This document shows, piece by piece, positions 37,833 to 45,734 of a DNA stretch of 50,886 bases. Within the stretch, counting starts at the first letter, position 1, and every line of letters starts with the position of its first letter. The stretch is taken from contig JAFTAP010000071.1 in the NCBI GenBank assembly GCA_017455525.1, positions 1 to 50,886 on the forward strand. Direction: 5' to 3'. Both the position numbers and the translations under genes were made by a program. Under the pieces are notes generated by a model. That model had not been told where the DNA came from, did not search any database, and saw only the letters and a list, made by a program, of their open reading frames with translations. The stretch is from Lachnospiraceae bacterium (lineage in GTDB: Bacteria > Bacillota > Clostridia > Lachnospirales > Lachnospiraceae).

Positions 37833-39932
37833 TCACCTAAGCGAGAACAGTATCTGTCCGTAGGTCGGGTAAGGCAGATAACCGTCGGGGATTATCTTCT
37901 CCGCCTTATCTACGAAGGTGCGGAGCTCATCCATGTCCTTAAGTATCACATCATGATAGAATCTCGCCGCCTCAAGCGGATCCTCTATCTTCTCCGCCCT
38001 CTCCGTATCGTCACGGAGCTGATGTATCTTATTGCCTATTATCTCGCTCGTATCATCCAGAGTATTTATTATATCCGACTCATATGAAATCGGGAGCGAA
38101 GGAAGAAGCTGTTTCTTCTTAAGCGCCTCATTCGTCACGTCCTTCATGTAGGAGACAAGCCCCTGCGTGAAGTCCTTCCTTATCATCTCCTGCAAAGTAA
38201 GCGCCTCTATATGGATTTCCTTATTGTAATTCTCAAGGAAGATCTCATATCTCGACTCTATCTCCACATCGGATAACACCTCATGCTTCTTAAAAAGCTC
38301 TCTGTTCTTCTCGGACAATAAGTGCGGCATCGCATCGGGAACTGATTTCAGATTGTAAAGCCCTCTCTTCTCCGCCTCCTCAAGCCATTCATCAGAATAA
38401 CCGTTGCCGTTGAATATTATCCTCTTATGCTCTTTTAACATATCCTTTAAAAGTTCATCTATTGCCTCGTCTAGCTTATCTGCAGGAACGTCCTTAAGCC
38501 TGTCGTATATCTTGTCCAGCTCCTCTGCCACAGCCGTATTAAGGGCTATATTCGGCTGTGCGACAGACAGCGCCGATCCCGGCATCCTGAACTCGAACTT
38601 ATTCCCTGTAAAGGCAAATGGAGAAGTCCTGTTCCTGTCCGTAGTATCCTGCGTGATATGCGGAAGCACATGTGCCCAGCTCATCTTCGTGGCTCCGGCT
38701 CCGTCGAACTTCGTGCCCTCTTCTATAGACTTGAGCACGCCCGCAAGCTCATCACCTACGAATACCGAAATGACTGCAGGCGGAGCCTCATTCGCACCAA
38801 GTCTGTGATCATTTCCCGCAGTAGCGACAGAAAGCCTTAACAGATCAGCATATTCATCAACTGCTGATATGACCGCCATAAGGAAAATAAGGAACTGCTT
38901 ATTATCCTGAGGTGTCTTGCCGGGATCTAGCAGGTTCTCTCCCTGATTCGTGCTTATCGACCAGTTATTGTGTTTACCTGAACCATTTATGCCGTCAAAA
39001 GGCTTCTCATGCAGAAGGCATGCATATCCGCATTTATCAGCCACCTTCTTCATTATCTCCATAGTAAGCTGGTTGTGGTCTACCGATACATTCGCAGTCT
39101 CGAATACAGGAGCCAGCTCATGCTGCGCAGGCGCAACCTCATTGTGCTTCGTCTTTGCGGGCACGCCAAGCTTCCACAGCTCTCTGTCAAGCTCATGCAT
39201 GAACTCAGCGACCTTTGGCTTAAGCACTCCGAAGTAATGATCCTCCATCTCCTGTCCCTTAGGCGCAGGCGCTCCTATAAGCGTCCTTCCGCACATGACA
39301 AGATCCTTTCTCTTAAGATATTTCTCTTTATCAATAAGGAAATACTCCTGTTCCGAGCCTATGGTCGTGTTAACCCTCTTAACGTCCTTTCCGAGAAGCT
39401 TCAAGACCTTCACTGCGGCATCAGAGAGCGCATCCATAGACCTTAAAAGCGGAGTCTTCTTATCAAGCGCCTCTCCGCCGTAAGAACAGAATGCAGTAGG
39501 TATATACAGCGTCCCGTCCTTTACGAAGCAGGGTGAAGAAGGATCCCATGCCGTATAGCCTCTAGCCTCAAAGGTTGCCCTAAGTCCTCCCGACGGAAAG
39601 CTTGATGCATCAGGCTCGCCCTTTACAAGCTCCTTACCCGAGAACTCAAGCAGCACCTCGCCGCTTCCCGCAGGATATATGAAGCTGTCATGCTTTTCCG
39701 CAGTAAGTCCCGTCATAGGCTGGAACCAATGCGTGAAATGCGTCGCTCCGTTTTCAAGCGCCCACTCCTTCATTGCAGCAGCAACCGTATTGGCCACGTC
39801 AAGCGCCAAGTGCGTGCCGTTCTCCGCTGTCTCCTTTACAGCCTTGTAGACCTCCTTGGGAAGCCTCTCCTGCATCACCCTGTCTCCGAATACGAGACTT
39901 CCGTAGATTTCCTTGATCGATTCCTGTGCCAT
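37833..39932 (-). CDS. glnA: type III glutamine synthetase
   Basis: 699 residues, much longer than GSI (~450) and typical of GSIII. The family markers are FTHWFQPMTG near 80, the GSIII-type EQEYFLIDKE, KTKHNEVAPAQHELAP, and the ATP-site region NGSGKHNNWSIST, with a long C-terminal helical extension. It condenses ammonia and glutamate to glutamine as a dodecamer. It leads the minus-strand run glnA-asnB-pyrG-gltB-gltD and has the nitrogen-type leader at 40078-40152. Confidence 0.98.
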   Translation of the reverse strand: MAQESIKEIYGSLVFGDRVMQERLPKEVYKAVKETAENGTHLALDVANTVAAAMKEWALENGATHFTHWFQPMTGLTAEKHDSFIYPAGSGEVLLEFSGKELVKGEPDASSFPSGGLRATFEARGYTAWDPSSPCFVKDGTLYIPTAFCSYGGEALDKKTPLLRSMDALSDAAVKVLKLLGKDVKRVNTTIGSEQEYFLIDKEKYLKRKDLVMCGRTLIGAPAPKGQEMEDHYFGVLKPKVAEFMHELDRELWKLGVPAKTKHNEVAPAQHELAPVFETANVSVDHNQLTMEIMKKVADKCGYACLLHEKPFDGINGSGKHNNWSISTNQGENLLDPGKTPQDNKQFLIFLMAVISAVDEYADLLRLSVATAGNDHRLGANEAPPAVISVFVGDELAGVLKSIEEGTKFDGAGATKMSWAHVLPHITQDTTDRNRTSPFAFTGNKFEFRMPGSALSVAQPNIALNTAVAEELDKIYDRLKDVPADKLDEAIDELLKDMLKEHKRIIFNGNGYSDEWLEEAEKRGLYNLKSVPDAMPHLLSEKNRELFKKHEVLSDVEIESRYEIFLENYNKEIHIEALTLQEMIRKDFTQGLVSYMKDVTNEALKKKQLLPSLPISYESDIINTLDDTSEIIGNKIHQLRDDTERAEKIEDPLEAARFYHDVILKDMDELRTFVDKAEKIIPDGYLPYPTYGQILFSLR

Positions 39933-40077
39933 AAATAATGCCCTCCCTCTTTTGTGAGACGCTTAAGCGCCTTGCCTGCTTGCCACTGCGCCACGATGTG
40001 GTGTCTCCTCGGTGACAAGCCTTGTACTGAATAGCCACTATCGGCTATTACCTGCGGAATTTTCTTATCATAAAGAT

Positions 40078-40152
40078 AAAGGCGCCGGGATCACTCCAAG
40101 CGCCTTTGCCTTTCACGAAAAAGATTGTATACCTATATCAAGGATTTTGCAA
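40078..40152 (-). promoter_or_regulatory. nitrogen-type promoter plus attenuator hairpin, glnA copy
   Basis: Minus strand: -35 TTGCAA (40147-40152), 17-bp spacer, -10 TACAAT (40124-40129). The leader carries GAAAGGCAAAGGCGCUUGG. AAAGGCGC pairs with GCGCCUUU (40078-40107) with inner GGA-GUGA-UCC, followed by AUCUUUAUG. The hexaloop AAAGGC is retained; its stem is AGGC/GCUU with one G-U pair. The glnA ATG is ~145 nt downstream. Confidence 0.8.
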
Positions 40153-40173
40153 CAATTATTTTTCATTCGGTGT

Positions 40174-40179
40174 TATACT
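40174..40179 (+). promoter_or_regulatory. extended -10 promoter for a possibly leaderless gene
   Basis: TGTTATACT is an extended -10 (TG-n-TATACT). The -10 ends six bases before the ATG at 40186, which is where transcription would start, and there is no ribosome binding site. The TTGCAA at 40147 is the glnA -35 on the other strand and is too far (21 bp) to serve here. Confidence 0.45.
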
Positions 40180-40185
40180 AATGAA

Positions 40186-41061
40186 ATGAACAATAAAAAC
40201 GCACGTAAACTCATAATACTGATTGCCGCAATCTGCCTGATTGCCGGTATTATTTCATACGGTCTTTACCGCTGCAATGCGAAAAAATCTAATACGGATC
40301 CTCAAGATAAGCTTGTCATCACAAATCTTAATGTAGGCAAAGCGGACGCAGCAGTTATTCAATATAATGATATTGTAGGAATCATAGACACGGGCACGGA
40401 GGAAGCCTACGATACGATAGACGCATATCTTAAAAAGCATGAAATATCAGACATTAGTTTTCTGCTCCTTACGCACTACGATCAGGATCATATCGGAAGC
40501 GCCGTGGAGATAATAAATAATTACAGCATAGGCACTGTCTATCTTCCTGATTATGAAAGTGAGAAGGAATACTATCCGGCACTCATGGACTGCATATCAG
40601 GCAAGGATAACGCCATATTCGCAGACAATATGCAGTCTATGGATTTTGCTGATAATATTTCTATGGACATACTTCCCGCCGAGGATCCTGGTCCTCTGCT
40701 TGAAAGTGATAAGAATAGGGATAACGATATGTCCTTATGCCTGATGATAAAATACGGAAGCTGTAAGTTCTTATTCACCGGCGATATCGAAAACGACCGC
40801 ATATCACAAATGGCAGACGGCTCTTATGACTTATCCTGCGACTGGATAAAGATCCCTCATCACGGAGTTTATGATAAGAAAGAAAAGAAGCTTATAGAAA
40901 AAGCCTCTCCGGCCTATGCCGTGATCAGCACTTCACTTGAAAAAGCTCCGGATGACAAGCTAAAAGAGCTTATAAAAGAAAATGACATCAAAGCCTATGT
41001 AACAATGAATGGAGATATTACTACAATCTGCGACGGAAACAAGATAACCGTCAACCAATAA
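40186..41061 (+). CDS. ComEC-like metallo-beta-lactamase-fold hydrolase, membrane-anchored
   Basis: 291 residues from ATG 40186. An N-terminal TM helix (LIILIAAICLIAGIISYGLY, ~8-27) anchors an MBL domain. The metal motif is LLLTHYDQDHIGSA, the ComEC/Rec2-type THxDxDH form, followed by KFLFTGDIE and IPHHGVYDK. The domain faces outside if the helix is a signal anchor. Members cleave phosphodiesters, but substrates are mostly unknown. It is divergent from glnA and ends 4 bp from the convergent permease gene. Confidence 0.85.
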   Translation: MNNKNARKLIILIAAICLIAGIISYGLYRCNAKKSNTDPQDKLVITNLNVGKADAAVIQYNDIVGIIDTGTEEAYDTIDAYLKKHEISDISFLLLTHYDQDHIGSAVEIINNYSIGTVYLPDYESEKEYYPALMDCISGKDNAIFADNMQSMDFADNISMDILPAEDPGPLLESDKNRDNDMSLCLMIKYGSCKFLFTGDIENDRISQMADGSYDLSCDWIKIPHHGVYDKKEKKLIEKASPAYAVISTSLEKAPDDKLKELIKENDIKAYVTMNGDITTICDGNKITVNQ

Positions 41062-41065
41062 TTTA

Positions 41066-42334
41066 TTATCTCCAGAATATCCATAAATAAATATAAGCCG
41101 TAAGCGTCGCCGCAAGCGTAAAGGGCACCCCTATCCTCATGAAATCCTTGAAGCTTACCTCATGCCCCTCTTTGCGAAGCATTCCCACTCCCGCTATATT
41201 GCAGCTTGCCCCCACAGGGGTTATATTCCCTCCGAGCGTTGCGCCACAAAGCAAGCCGAAGTAGAGCAGATAAGGTTCTATTCCCATAGCAAGCGTCACC
41301 CCCTGCAGCACGGGGAGCATAGTCGCAACATAAGGTATATTATCAATAAAGGCAGATATCAGCATAGAACCCCATACGACTATCGTATATAGCAATAATA
41401 TATTCGTGCCTCCGACGGAAGCTATAAAGCTTGCAAGGTCATCTATCACTCCAACCTCTGTAATACCTGCGATTACAGCAAAAAGCCCTGTAAGAAGAAG
41501 TAAAGTATCATAATCAAGATTCTTTATGACATTCACCGCCCTGTCCTTGTCCTTATCCTTCGCATATTCCCATATTATGCCTATGATCCCGCAAGCCATA
41601 CATATAACGCCGTTAGTGATCTCCGGCTTATCGGGGATGAATGAAGCTATTACAAGCAATACCACATGAGCGATCATCATAATGGACGGCACATAATCGG
41701 TAACTACGGTCTTCTCCGTCGATTCGACCTTCTCCTTGTCCTTCCTGAAAAGTATCATCATTATGGGAACCGTGACAATCGCCCCAAGCTCCACTGCGAA
41801 GAATATCCCCGGCTTACCGTTCATCCAGAAGAAATCATTGAAATCCATACCCGCATACGAGGCAAGCATGATAGAGGTCGTATCTCCGACCAGCGTCGCC
41901 GCCCCCTGCAGATTTGACGACACGGCTATGGATATTATCATAGGCACAGGATTTATCTTAAGCTTCTTGCACACGGCAAGCCCTACCGGAGCCACCATGA
42001 GAAGCGTCGCCACGTTATCTATAAAAGCCGAGATTATCCCGGAGAATAAGGACATAAGTATAGTTACCCACATCACGTTAGGAGCGATATCCAGCAGCTT
42101 ATCCGCTATGAAATTAGGCATCTTCGACTCAGTGAAGTAATCCACAAGAAGCAGCGTGCCCAGTATCATAAGAAGCACGTTCCAGTCAATAGCCGTCGGC
42201 AGTTCCTTAAAAGGAAGTATTCCTAAAATAAGGAATATCCCCGCCGTGATAAGAGCCACGTAAGCCCTCCGCTTAGGCAAGGCTATAAGACACATATACA
42301 TCAATACGAATAAAACAATGGCGACTATCTTCAT
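41066..42334 (-). CDS. SLC13/ArsB-NhaD superfamily permease
   Basis: 422 residues, about eleven membrane helices. The two inverted halves each carry the re-entrant-type motif: ISAFIDNVATLLMVAP (~103) and ISAFIDNIPYVATMLP (~325), with SNLQGAATLVGDTTSIM and LGGNITPVGASCN. This pattern is typical of ion-coupled anion or cation permeases such as ArsB, NhaD and CitM. It lies directly behind a yybP-ykoY-type riboswitch, so its level probably depends on manganese; export of Mn or an Mn complex is a reasonable inference but is not shown. Confidence 0.85.
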   Translation of the reverse strand: MKIVAIVLFVLMYMCLIALPKRRAYVALITAGIFLILGILPFKELPTAIDWNVLLMILGTLLLVDYFTESKMPNFIADKLLDIAPNVMWVTILMSLFSGIISAFIDNVATLLMVAPVGLAVCKKLKINPVPMIISIAVSSNLQGAATLVGDTTSIMLASYAGMDFNDFFWMNGKPGIFFAVELGAIVTVPIMMILFRKDKEKVESTEKTVVTDYVPSIMMIAHVVLLVIASFIPDKPEITNGVICMACGIIGIIWEYAKDKDKDRAVNVIKNLDYDTLLLLTGLFAVIAGITEVGVIDDLASFIASVGGTNILLLYTIVVWGSMLISAFIDNIPYVATMLPVLQGVTLAMGIEPYLLYFGLLCGATLGGNITPVGASCNIAGVGMLRKEGHEVSFKDFMRIGVPFTLAATLTAYIYLWIFWR

Positions 42335-42376
42335 AATGCGAATCTCCTTAGTTATAATACCCTGTAGTAATAAAAA

Positions 42377-42541
42377 GCAAGGCTTCCATCACAGTGTACC
42401 AACACTACGTGATAAAAGTCTTGCCGTCAGTCTCCCTTATGCCGGACCCGGATACCTTATGCCCGTATAATGCCTTCAAGTATCGTGATGACGTCCCCGG
42501 CTGCCGCATATATTACATACGACCGGCTACTCCCTTAAATC
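42377..42541 (-). ncRNA. yybP-ykoY-type (manganese) riboswitch with terminator
   Basis: Minus strand: the aptamer (42541 to about 42411) has AAGGGAGUAGCCGG at its 5' end, the conserved-looking GGGGACGUCAUCACGAU and, at its 3' end, GACUGACGGCAAGACUUUU. These are the signature blocks of yybP-ykoY RNA, with P1 formed by AAG/CUU ends. The 3' block GCAAGACUUUUAUCAC also pairs with GUGAUGGAAGCCUUGC around an AGUGU/ACACU stem (42377-42424), followed by UUUUU: a terminator mutually exclusive with P1. Ligand binding would therefore switch expression on. The permease start is ~40 nt downstream. Confidence 0.85.
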
Positions 42542-42547
42542 CTCTAC

Positions 42548-42576
42548 ATAATAAAGAAATGCATTGATTTTGTCAA
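42548..42576 (-). promoter_or_regulatory. sigma-A promoter of the riboswitch-permease unit
   Basis: Minus strand: TTGACA (42571-42576), 17 bp, TATTAT (42548-42553). The aptamer begins within ~10 bases of the -10. Confidence 0.85.
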
Positions 42577-42588
42577 ACGAAAAAAAAT

Positions 42589-42641
42589 AATTCCAATTAT
42601 CCATTTTTGGAATTGACTATCCATATTGGGCGTGTCATAAT
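42589..42641 (+). promoter_or_regulatory. promoter and inverted-repeat operator of the HTH-Uma2 gene
   Basis: TTGACT (42613-42618), 17 bp, CATAAT (42636-42641). The inverted repeat AATTCCAA (42589-42596) / TTGGAATT (42607-42614) overlaps the -35, and ATCCAT-TTGG is repeated 20 bp further on. The downstream gene encodes its own HTH, so autoregulation is plausible. Confidence 0.6.
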
Positions 42642-42686
42642 ATATATGTTTCCATTATTTGATATTCACTATAAGGAGCAAGCATT

Positions 42687-43460
42687 ATGACTACGGAAGA
42701 AATGCGAAAAAGAAAGGAAGAACTTAATCTTACGTATCGGCAGCTGGCTGACATGTGTGATGTACCTTTAGGCACTGTTCAGAAAGTGATAAGCGGTATC
42801 ACGAAAAATCCAAGGCATGATACCATGATAGCATTGGAAGAAGCGTTGAGCATAGATGAGTATCTTGGTCATGACAGCCATCCTCTTCCAAAGGGAAAGA
42901 AGCAGGGAGAATATACCATAGCCGACTATCTCGCTCTGCCCGATGACGACAGATATGAGCTCATCGACGGATATTTATATTATATGGAAGCGCCCAATTA
43001 TATACATCAGCTAATAGCTAATCAAATCAATATCAAAGTAGCAAATTACATATCCTCGCATAAGGGCAAGTGCGTTCCTGTAATGTCTCCTGCCGACGTG
43101 CAGCTTGACGGAGCAGATGATGACTTGACTATGGTGGAGCCGGATTTTTTCATCATAAGTGACCGCAACAAAATGAATAAAAAAAGAGTTTTCGGTGCCC
43201 CTGATTTCGTGCTTGAAGTACTCTCTCCTTCTACTCGCAAGAAAGACATCAATATAAAAACTGCAAAATACGAAGCGGCAGGAGTCAAAGAATACTGGAT
43301 AGTCGATCCTGATAAGCAAAAGGTCATAGTCCATATATTCGGAGAGGAGCCGGATGTCTATGTCTACGGCTTCGATGCAAAGGTCCCGATATACATATAT
43401 GACAATGACTGCGTGATAGATTTTAACGAAATATATGATTACATTAGCTTCCTGTTATGA
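42687..43460 (+). CDS. XRE-type HTH fused to a Uma2-family PD-(D/E)XK domain
   Basis: 257 residues, start ATG after AAGGAG. Residues ~1-55 are a Cro/XRE helix-turn-helix (LTYRQLADMCDVPLGTVQKVISG). Residues ~70-250 are Uma2-like: DRYELIDGYLYYMEAPN, MVEPDFFIIS, then the nuclease core PDFVLEVLSPSTRKKD and KYEAAGVKEYWIVDP. Uma2 proteins have the restriction-endonuclease-like fold, but their biological role is unclear. The HTH fusion suggests DNA targeting or self-regulation. Confidence 0.85.
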   Translation: MTTEEMRKRKEELNLTYRQLADMCDVPLGTVQKVISGITKNPRHDTMIALEEALSIDEYLGHDSHPLPKGKKQGEYTIADYLALPDDDRYELIDGYLYYMEAPNYIHQLIANQINIKVANYISSHKGKCVPVMSPADVQLDGADDDLTMVEPDFFIISDRNKMNKKRVFGAPDFVLEVLSPSTRKKDINIKTAKYEAAGVKEYWIVDPDKQKVIVHIFGEEPDVYVYGFDAKVPIYIYDNDCVIDFNEIYDYISFLL

Positions 43461-43489
43461 GTTTCTTCATGAACTAAAGAGATAGAATT

Positions 43490-44416
43490 ATGATAATAAA
43501 CACAGGTCAGAGGACGGACATACCGGCTTTTTATTCTAAATGGTTTGCTAACAGGCTTGATGAGGGATATGTGCTTGTGAGGAATCCTTACGACAGGGAT
43601 AAGATAAGCAGATACGCACTTGATCCGTCCGTCGTGGATCTGATCGGCTTCTGCACGAAGAATCCTGCTCCGATGATACCCTATATGGATAAGCTTGAGG
43701 AATACGGACAGTTCTGGTATGTGACGATTACCTGCTACGGAAGGGATATAGAACCGAACGTTCCTGATATTGACGATGTCATAGACAGCTTTATTACGAT
43801 AGCTGATATGGTAGGAGCAGGCAGCACGGGATGGCGTTACGATCCTATATTGCTAAACGAGGAATACGATGCGAAGCATCATCTTGAGGCTTTCCATCAC
43901 ATAGCGTCACGGCTTGCAGGACATACGAGGATATGCGTCATAAGCTTTATCGACATATATGGGAAGGTACGCCGTAATTTTCCCGAAGCTGTTGCGGTAT
44001 CCATGGAAAACAGAGAACTTCTGGGATCGAAGATGACGGAGATTGCAAGGGAATTCGGAATGGAGCTGCGTCCTTGTCACGAAGGAAACTATCTTGCAAA
44101 ATATGGCGCAGACTGTTCAGGTTGCATGACTATACCCGTATATGAAAGAGCGGTCGGAGCGAGGCTTGATGTGCCGAAAAGGAAGCCTTCAAGAGAGGGC
44201 TGCGCCTGCTATCTATCGTGTGATATAGGTGAATACGACACCTGCGGTCATCTATGCCGATACTGCTATGCGAATAATGATCCTGTTAAAGTAAAGCAAA
44301 ACATGGCAGATCACGATCCTGACTCTCCGCTGCTTGTCGGTCATCCTCCCGATAATGCGAAAACCCATGAAGTTTCCCAGAAATCATGGATAGACAGACA
44401 GTTAAGGTTTATATGA
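43490..44416 (+). CDS. DUF1848 family protein
   Basis: 308 residues, 29 bp after the HTH-Uma2 gene and likely co-transcribed. It opens MIINTGQRTDIPAFYSKWF and has VLVRNP, GFCTKNPAP and a cysteine-rich C-terminus (CSGC near 208, GCACYLSCDIGEYDTCGHLCRYCYANN near 240-265). The cysteine spacing resembles iron-sulfur sites; the CxxCYAN ending recalls radical SAM-linked proteins. The function is unknown to me beyond the family name. Confidence 0.85.
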   Translation: MIINTGQRTDIPAFYSKWFANRLDEGYVLVRNPYDRDKISRYALDPSVVDLIGFCTKNPAPMIPYMDKLEEYGQFWYVTITCYGRDIEPNVPDIDDVIDSFITIADMVGAGSTGWRYDPILLNEEYDAKHHLEAFHHIASRLAGHTRICVISFIDIYGKVRRNFPEAVAVSMENRELLGSKMTEIAREFGMELRPCHEGNYLAKYGADCSGCMTIPVYERAVGARLDVPKRKPSREGCACYLSCDIGEYDTCGHLCRYCYANNDPVKVKQNMADHDPDSPLLVGHPPDNAKTHEVSQKSWIDRQLRFI

Positions 44417-44554
44417 TAAGCTTCATTTGCTATTTTACAGACTTCGGTAATTTAAATCTTAATACAAAACCTTTCACAACTTTTCACATCTTAACGCACG
44501 TATTCAATCTAACAGAGGCTGTACTGATCGTACAGCACAGCCCCGAATTTATTA

Positions 44555-44686
44555 CTAAAAATCCTCTGGTTCCGGAAGCATCTTATCCGTGAATATAGAT
44601 AAGATTTTTGAAAGCCCCCATATTATTCCGAAAAGTCCTACTGTCATAACACCGCAAAAAATATATCCTAGCACTTCACTTTCCAT
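44555..44686 (-). CDS. 43-residue single-pass membrane protein
   Basis: Begins MESEVLGYIFCGVMTVG, one TM helix (~6-30), ends TDKMLPEPEDF. ATG 44686 is six bases after GGGGGG; ATG 44692 overlaps that site. It is the third of three tandem tiny membrane genes. A GCTGTAC/GTACAGC hairpin lies just beyond it (~44518-44536). The rest of 44417-44554 shows nothing. Confidence 0.6.
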   Translation of the reverse strand: MESEVLGYIFCGVMTVGLFGIIWGLSKILSIFTDKMLPEPEDF

Positions 44687-44697
44687 CGCCATCCCCC

Positions 44698-44772
44698 CTA
44701 TTTTAATATGAAGGTCAGTATGACCGGAAGAGCCAGTACTATTACCAGAAAAGTTATTGATATTATCTGCAT
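44698..44772 (-). CDS. 24-residue hydrophobic peptide
   Basis: MQIISITFLVIVLALPVILT plus FILK, nearly all one TM helix, preceded by GAGGTAAAAT. It is similar in size to KdpF-like accessory peptides but I cannot assign it. It sits 8 bp after the 41-residue gene and 11 bp before the 43-residue gene. Confidence 0.55.
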   Translation of the reverse strand: MQIISITFLVIVLALPVILTFILK

Positions 44773-44780
44773 ATTTTACC

Positions 44781-44906
44781 TCATTTCTCAGTTTTATCAC
44801 TGTTCTCACTTGCTTCGCCGCCCTTGCCGTTTTCCATCCAGAGACAATAAGCGAAGCCCGCCAAAGCTAAGATAGCCATAATAGCCACCAAAATATTTGA
44901 AATCAT
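44781..44906 (-). CDS. 41-residue single-pass membrane protein
   Basis: MISNILVAIMAILALAGFAY starts a single TM helix followed by a charged tail (ENGKGGEASENSDKTEK). AAGGAGTGCTGACC precedes the ATG. It is the first of three tandem small membrane genes. A GACGTA/TACGTC hairpin lies ~40 bp upstream (44940-44965). Confidence 0.6.
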   Translation of the reverse strand: MISNILVAIMAILALAGFAYCLWMENGKGGEASENSDKTEK

Positions 44907-45030
44907 GGTCAGCACTCCTTAGATGTATGTACAGCATAAGACGTACGCCAGTAAGGCATACGTCATAATGCCCGCATACCTTCTGCTATTTACTGTTTCC
45001 TATTTTTAAATATGTGAGATAAAAAGATAA

Positions 45031-45426
45031 CTACTTCTTGCCGTCCTGATTCATTATATAATTTAGGATTCTTGAATTTCCGCATTCGGCAGGAAGTTCA
45101 TATAGAAAGAAACTTCCCGTATTTATTAAAATAAAAAGATAAGCAATAGCAAGCAGGATTATTATTTCGTAATACCGTCCCATGCGTTGATTCTGCTTCT
45201 TTGCAGTTTTTACTTCTGCAGTATGAGTTGATACCTCTTTTATCTCATTCGAAAAATCAGAATTAGTCTTCGATGCAAACTGAAAAGCCGATAAAGCCGG
45301 AAATGCCTCATCGCTTTCTCTTATAGAGCGTACGATCCTGCCTTGTTCAGAGTATTCTCCGTCACAGACAAAGGAAAACACAAGAAAAGCCAGCATGAAG
45401 CATATAAGGCGTTTCCCAATATTCAA
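45031..45426 (-). CDS. small membrane/secreted protein of unknown function
   Basis: 131 residues. An N-terminal hydrophobic stretch (LICFMLAFLVFSFVCDG) looks like a signal peptide with a Cys at its end, and a TM helix follows near 87-107 (IIILLAIAYLFILINTGSFFLY). The middle is polar. It precedes the three tiny membrane genes on the same strand. Not recognised. Confidence 0.6.
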   Translation of the reverse strand: MNIGKRLICFMLAFLVFSFVCDGEYSEQGRIVRSIRESDEAFPALSAFQFASKTNSDFSNEIKEVSTHTAEVKTAKKQNQRMGRYYEIIILLAIAYLFILINTGSFFLYELPAECGNSRILNYIMNQDGKK

Positions 45427-45484
45427 GCCGCTTTTCCTCCTCTAATAACGCCAGTTTATTATCTGACTTAGTCCGTTCGGGGCT

Positions 45485-45665
45485 GATACCGTAACCGCCT
45501 AAAATACAGGCGTTAACGGTATCATGCTCCTTTATCTTAATGTATATAGTTTATCAAAACAGCTATTTTAATACAATATCGTATCTATTCAGAACCCCTC
45601 GGGTTCTTCATGGATACGGGCATCCGGCTCATTAAAATTTGCCCTACGGGCAAGGAGCCAGATGC
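45485..45665. repeat. series of hairpins in the YitT downstream gap
   Basis: Three inverted repeats: GATACCGTAACCGCCT / AGGCGTTAACGGTATC (45485-45523, two mismatches); AGAACCC-ctc-GGGTTCT (45591-45607); and GCATCCGGCTC / GAGCCAGATGC (45620-45665) enclosing TTGCCC-tac-GGGCAA. A further GCAATCC..GTATTGC pair follows near 45695-45713. The 308-bp gap 45427-45734 holds no gene. Confidence 0.65.
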
Positions 45666-45734
45666 TGCCAATCCAATGTTTTCGCACGCAATCCGCGGCA
45701 AGCGCGTATTGCTGCCCTGAACAGTTACACAATA

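Noticed and set aside
44940-44965. Terminator between the 131-residue gene and the small membrane genes
   Set aside because: The GACGTA/TACGTC hairpin has no U-tract on the minus strand, so transcription may continue.
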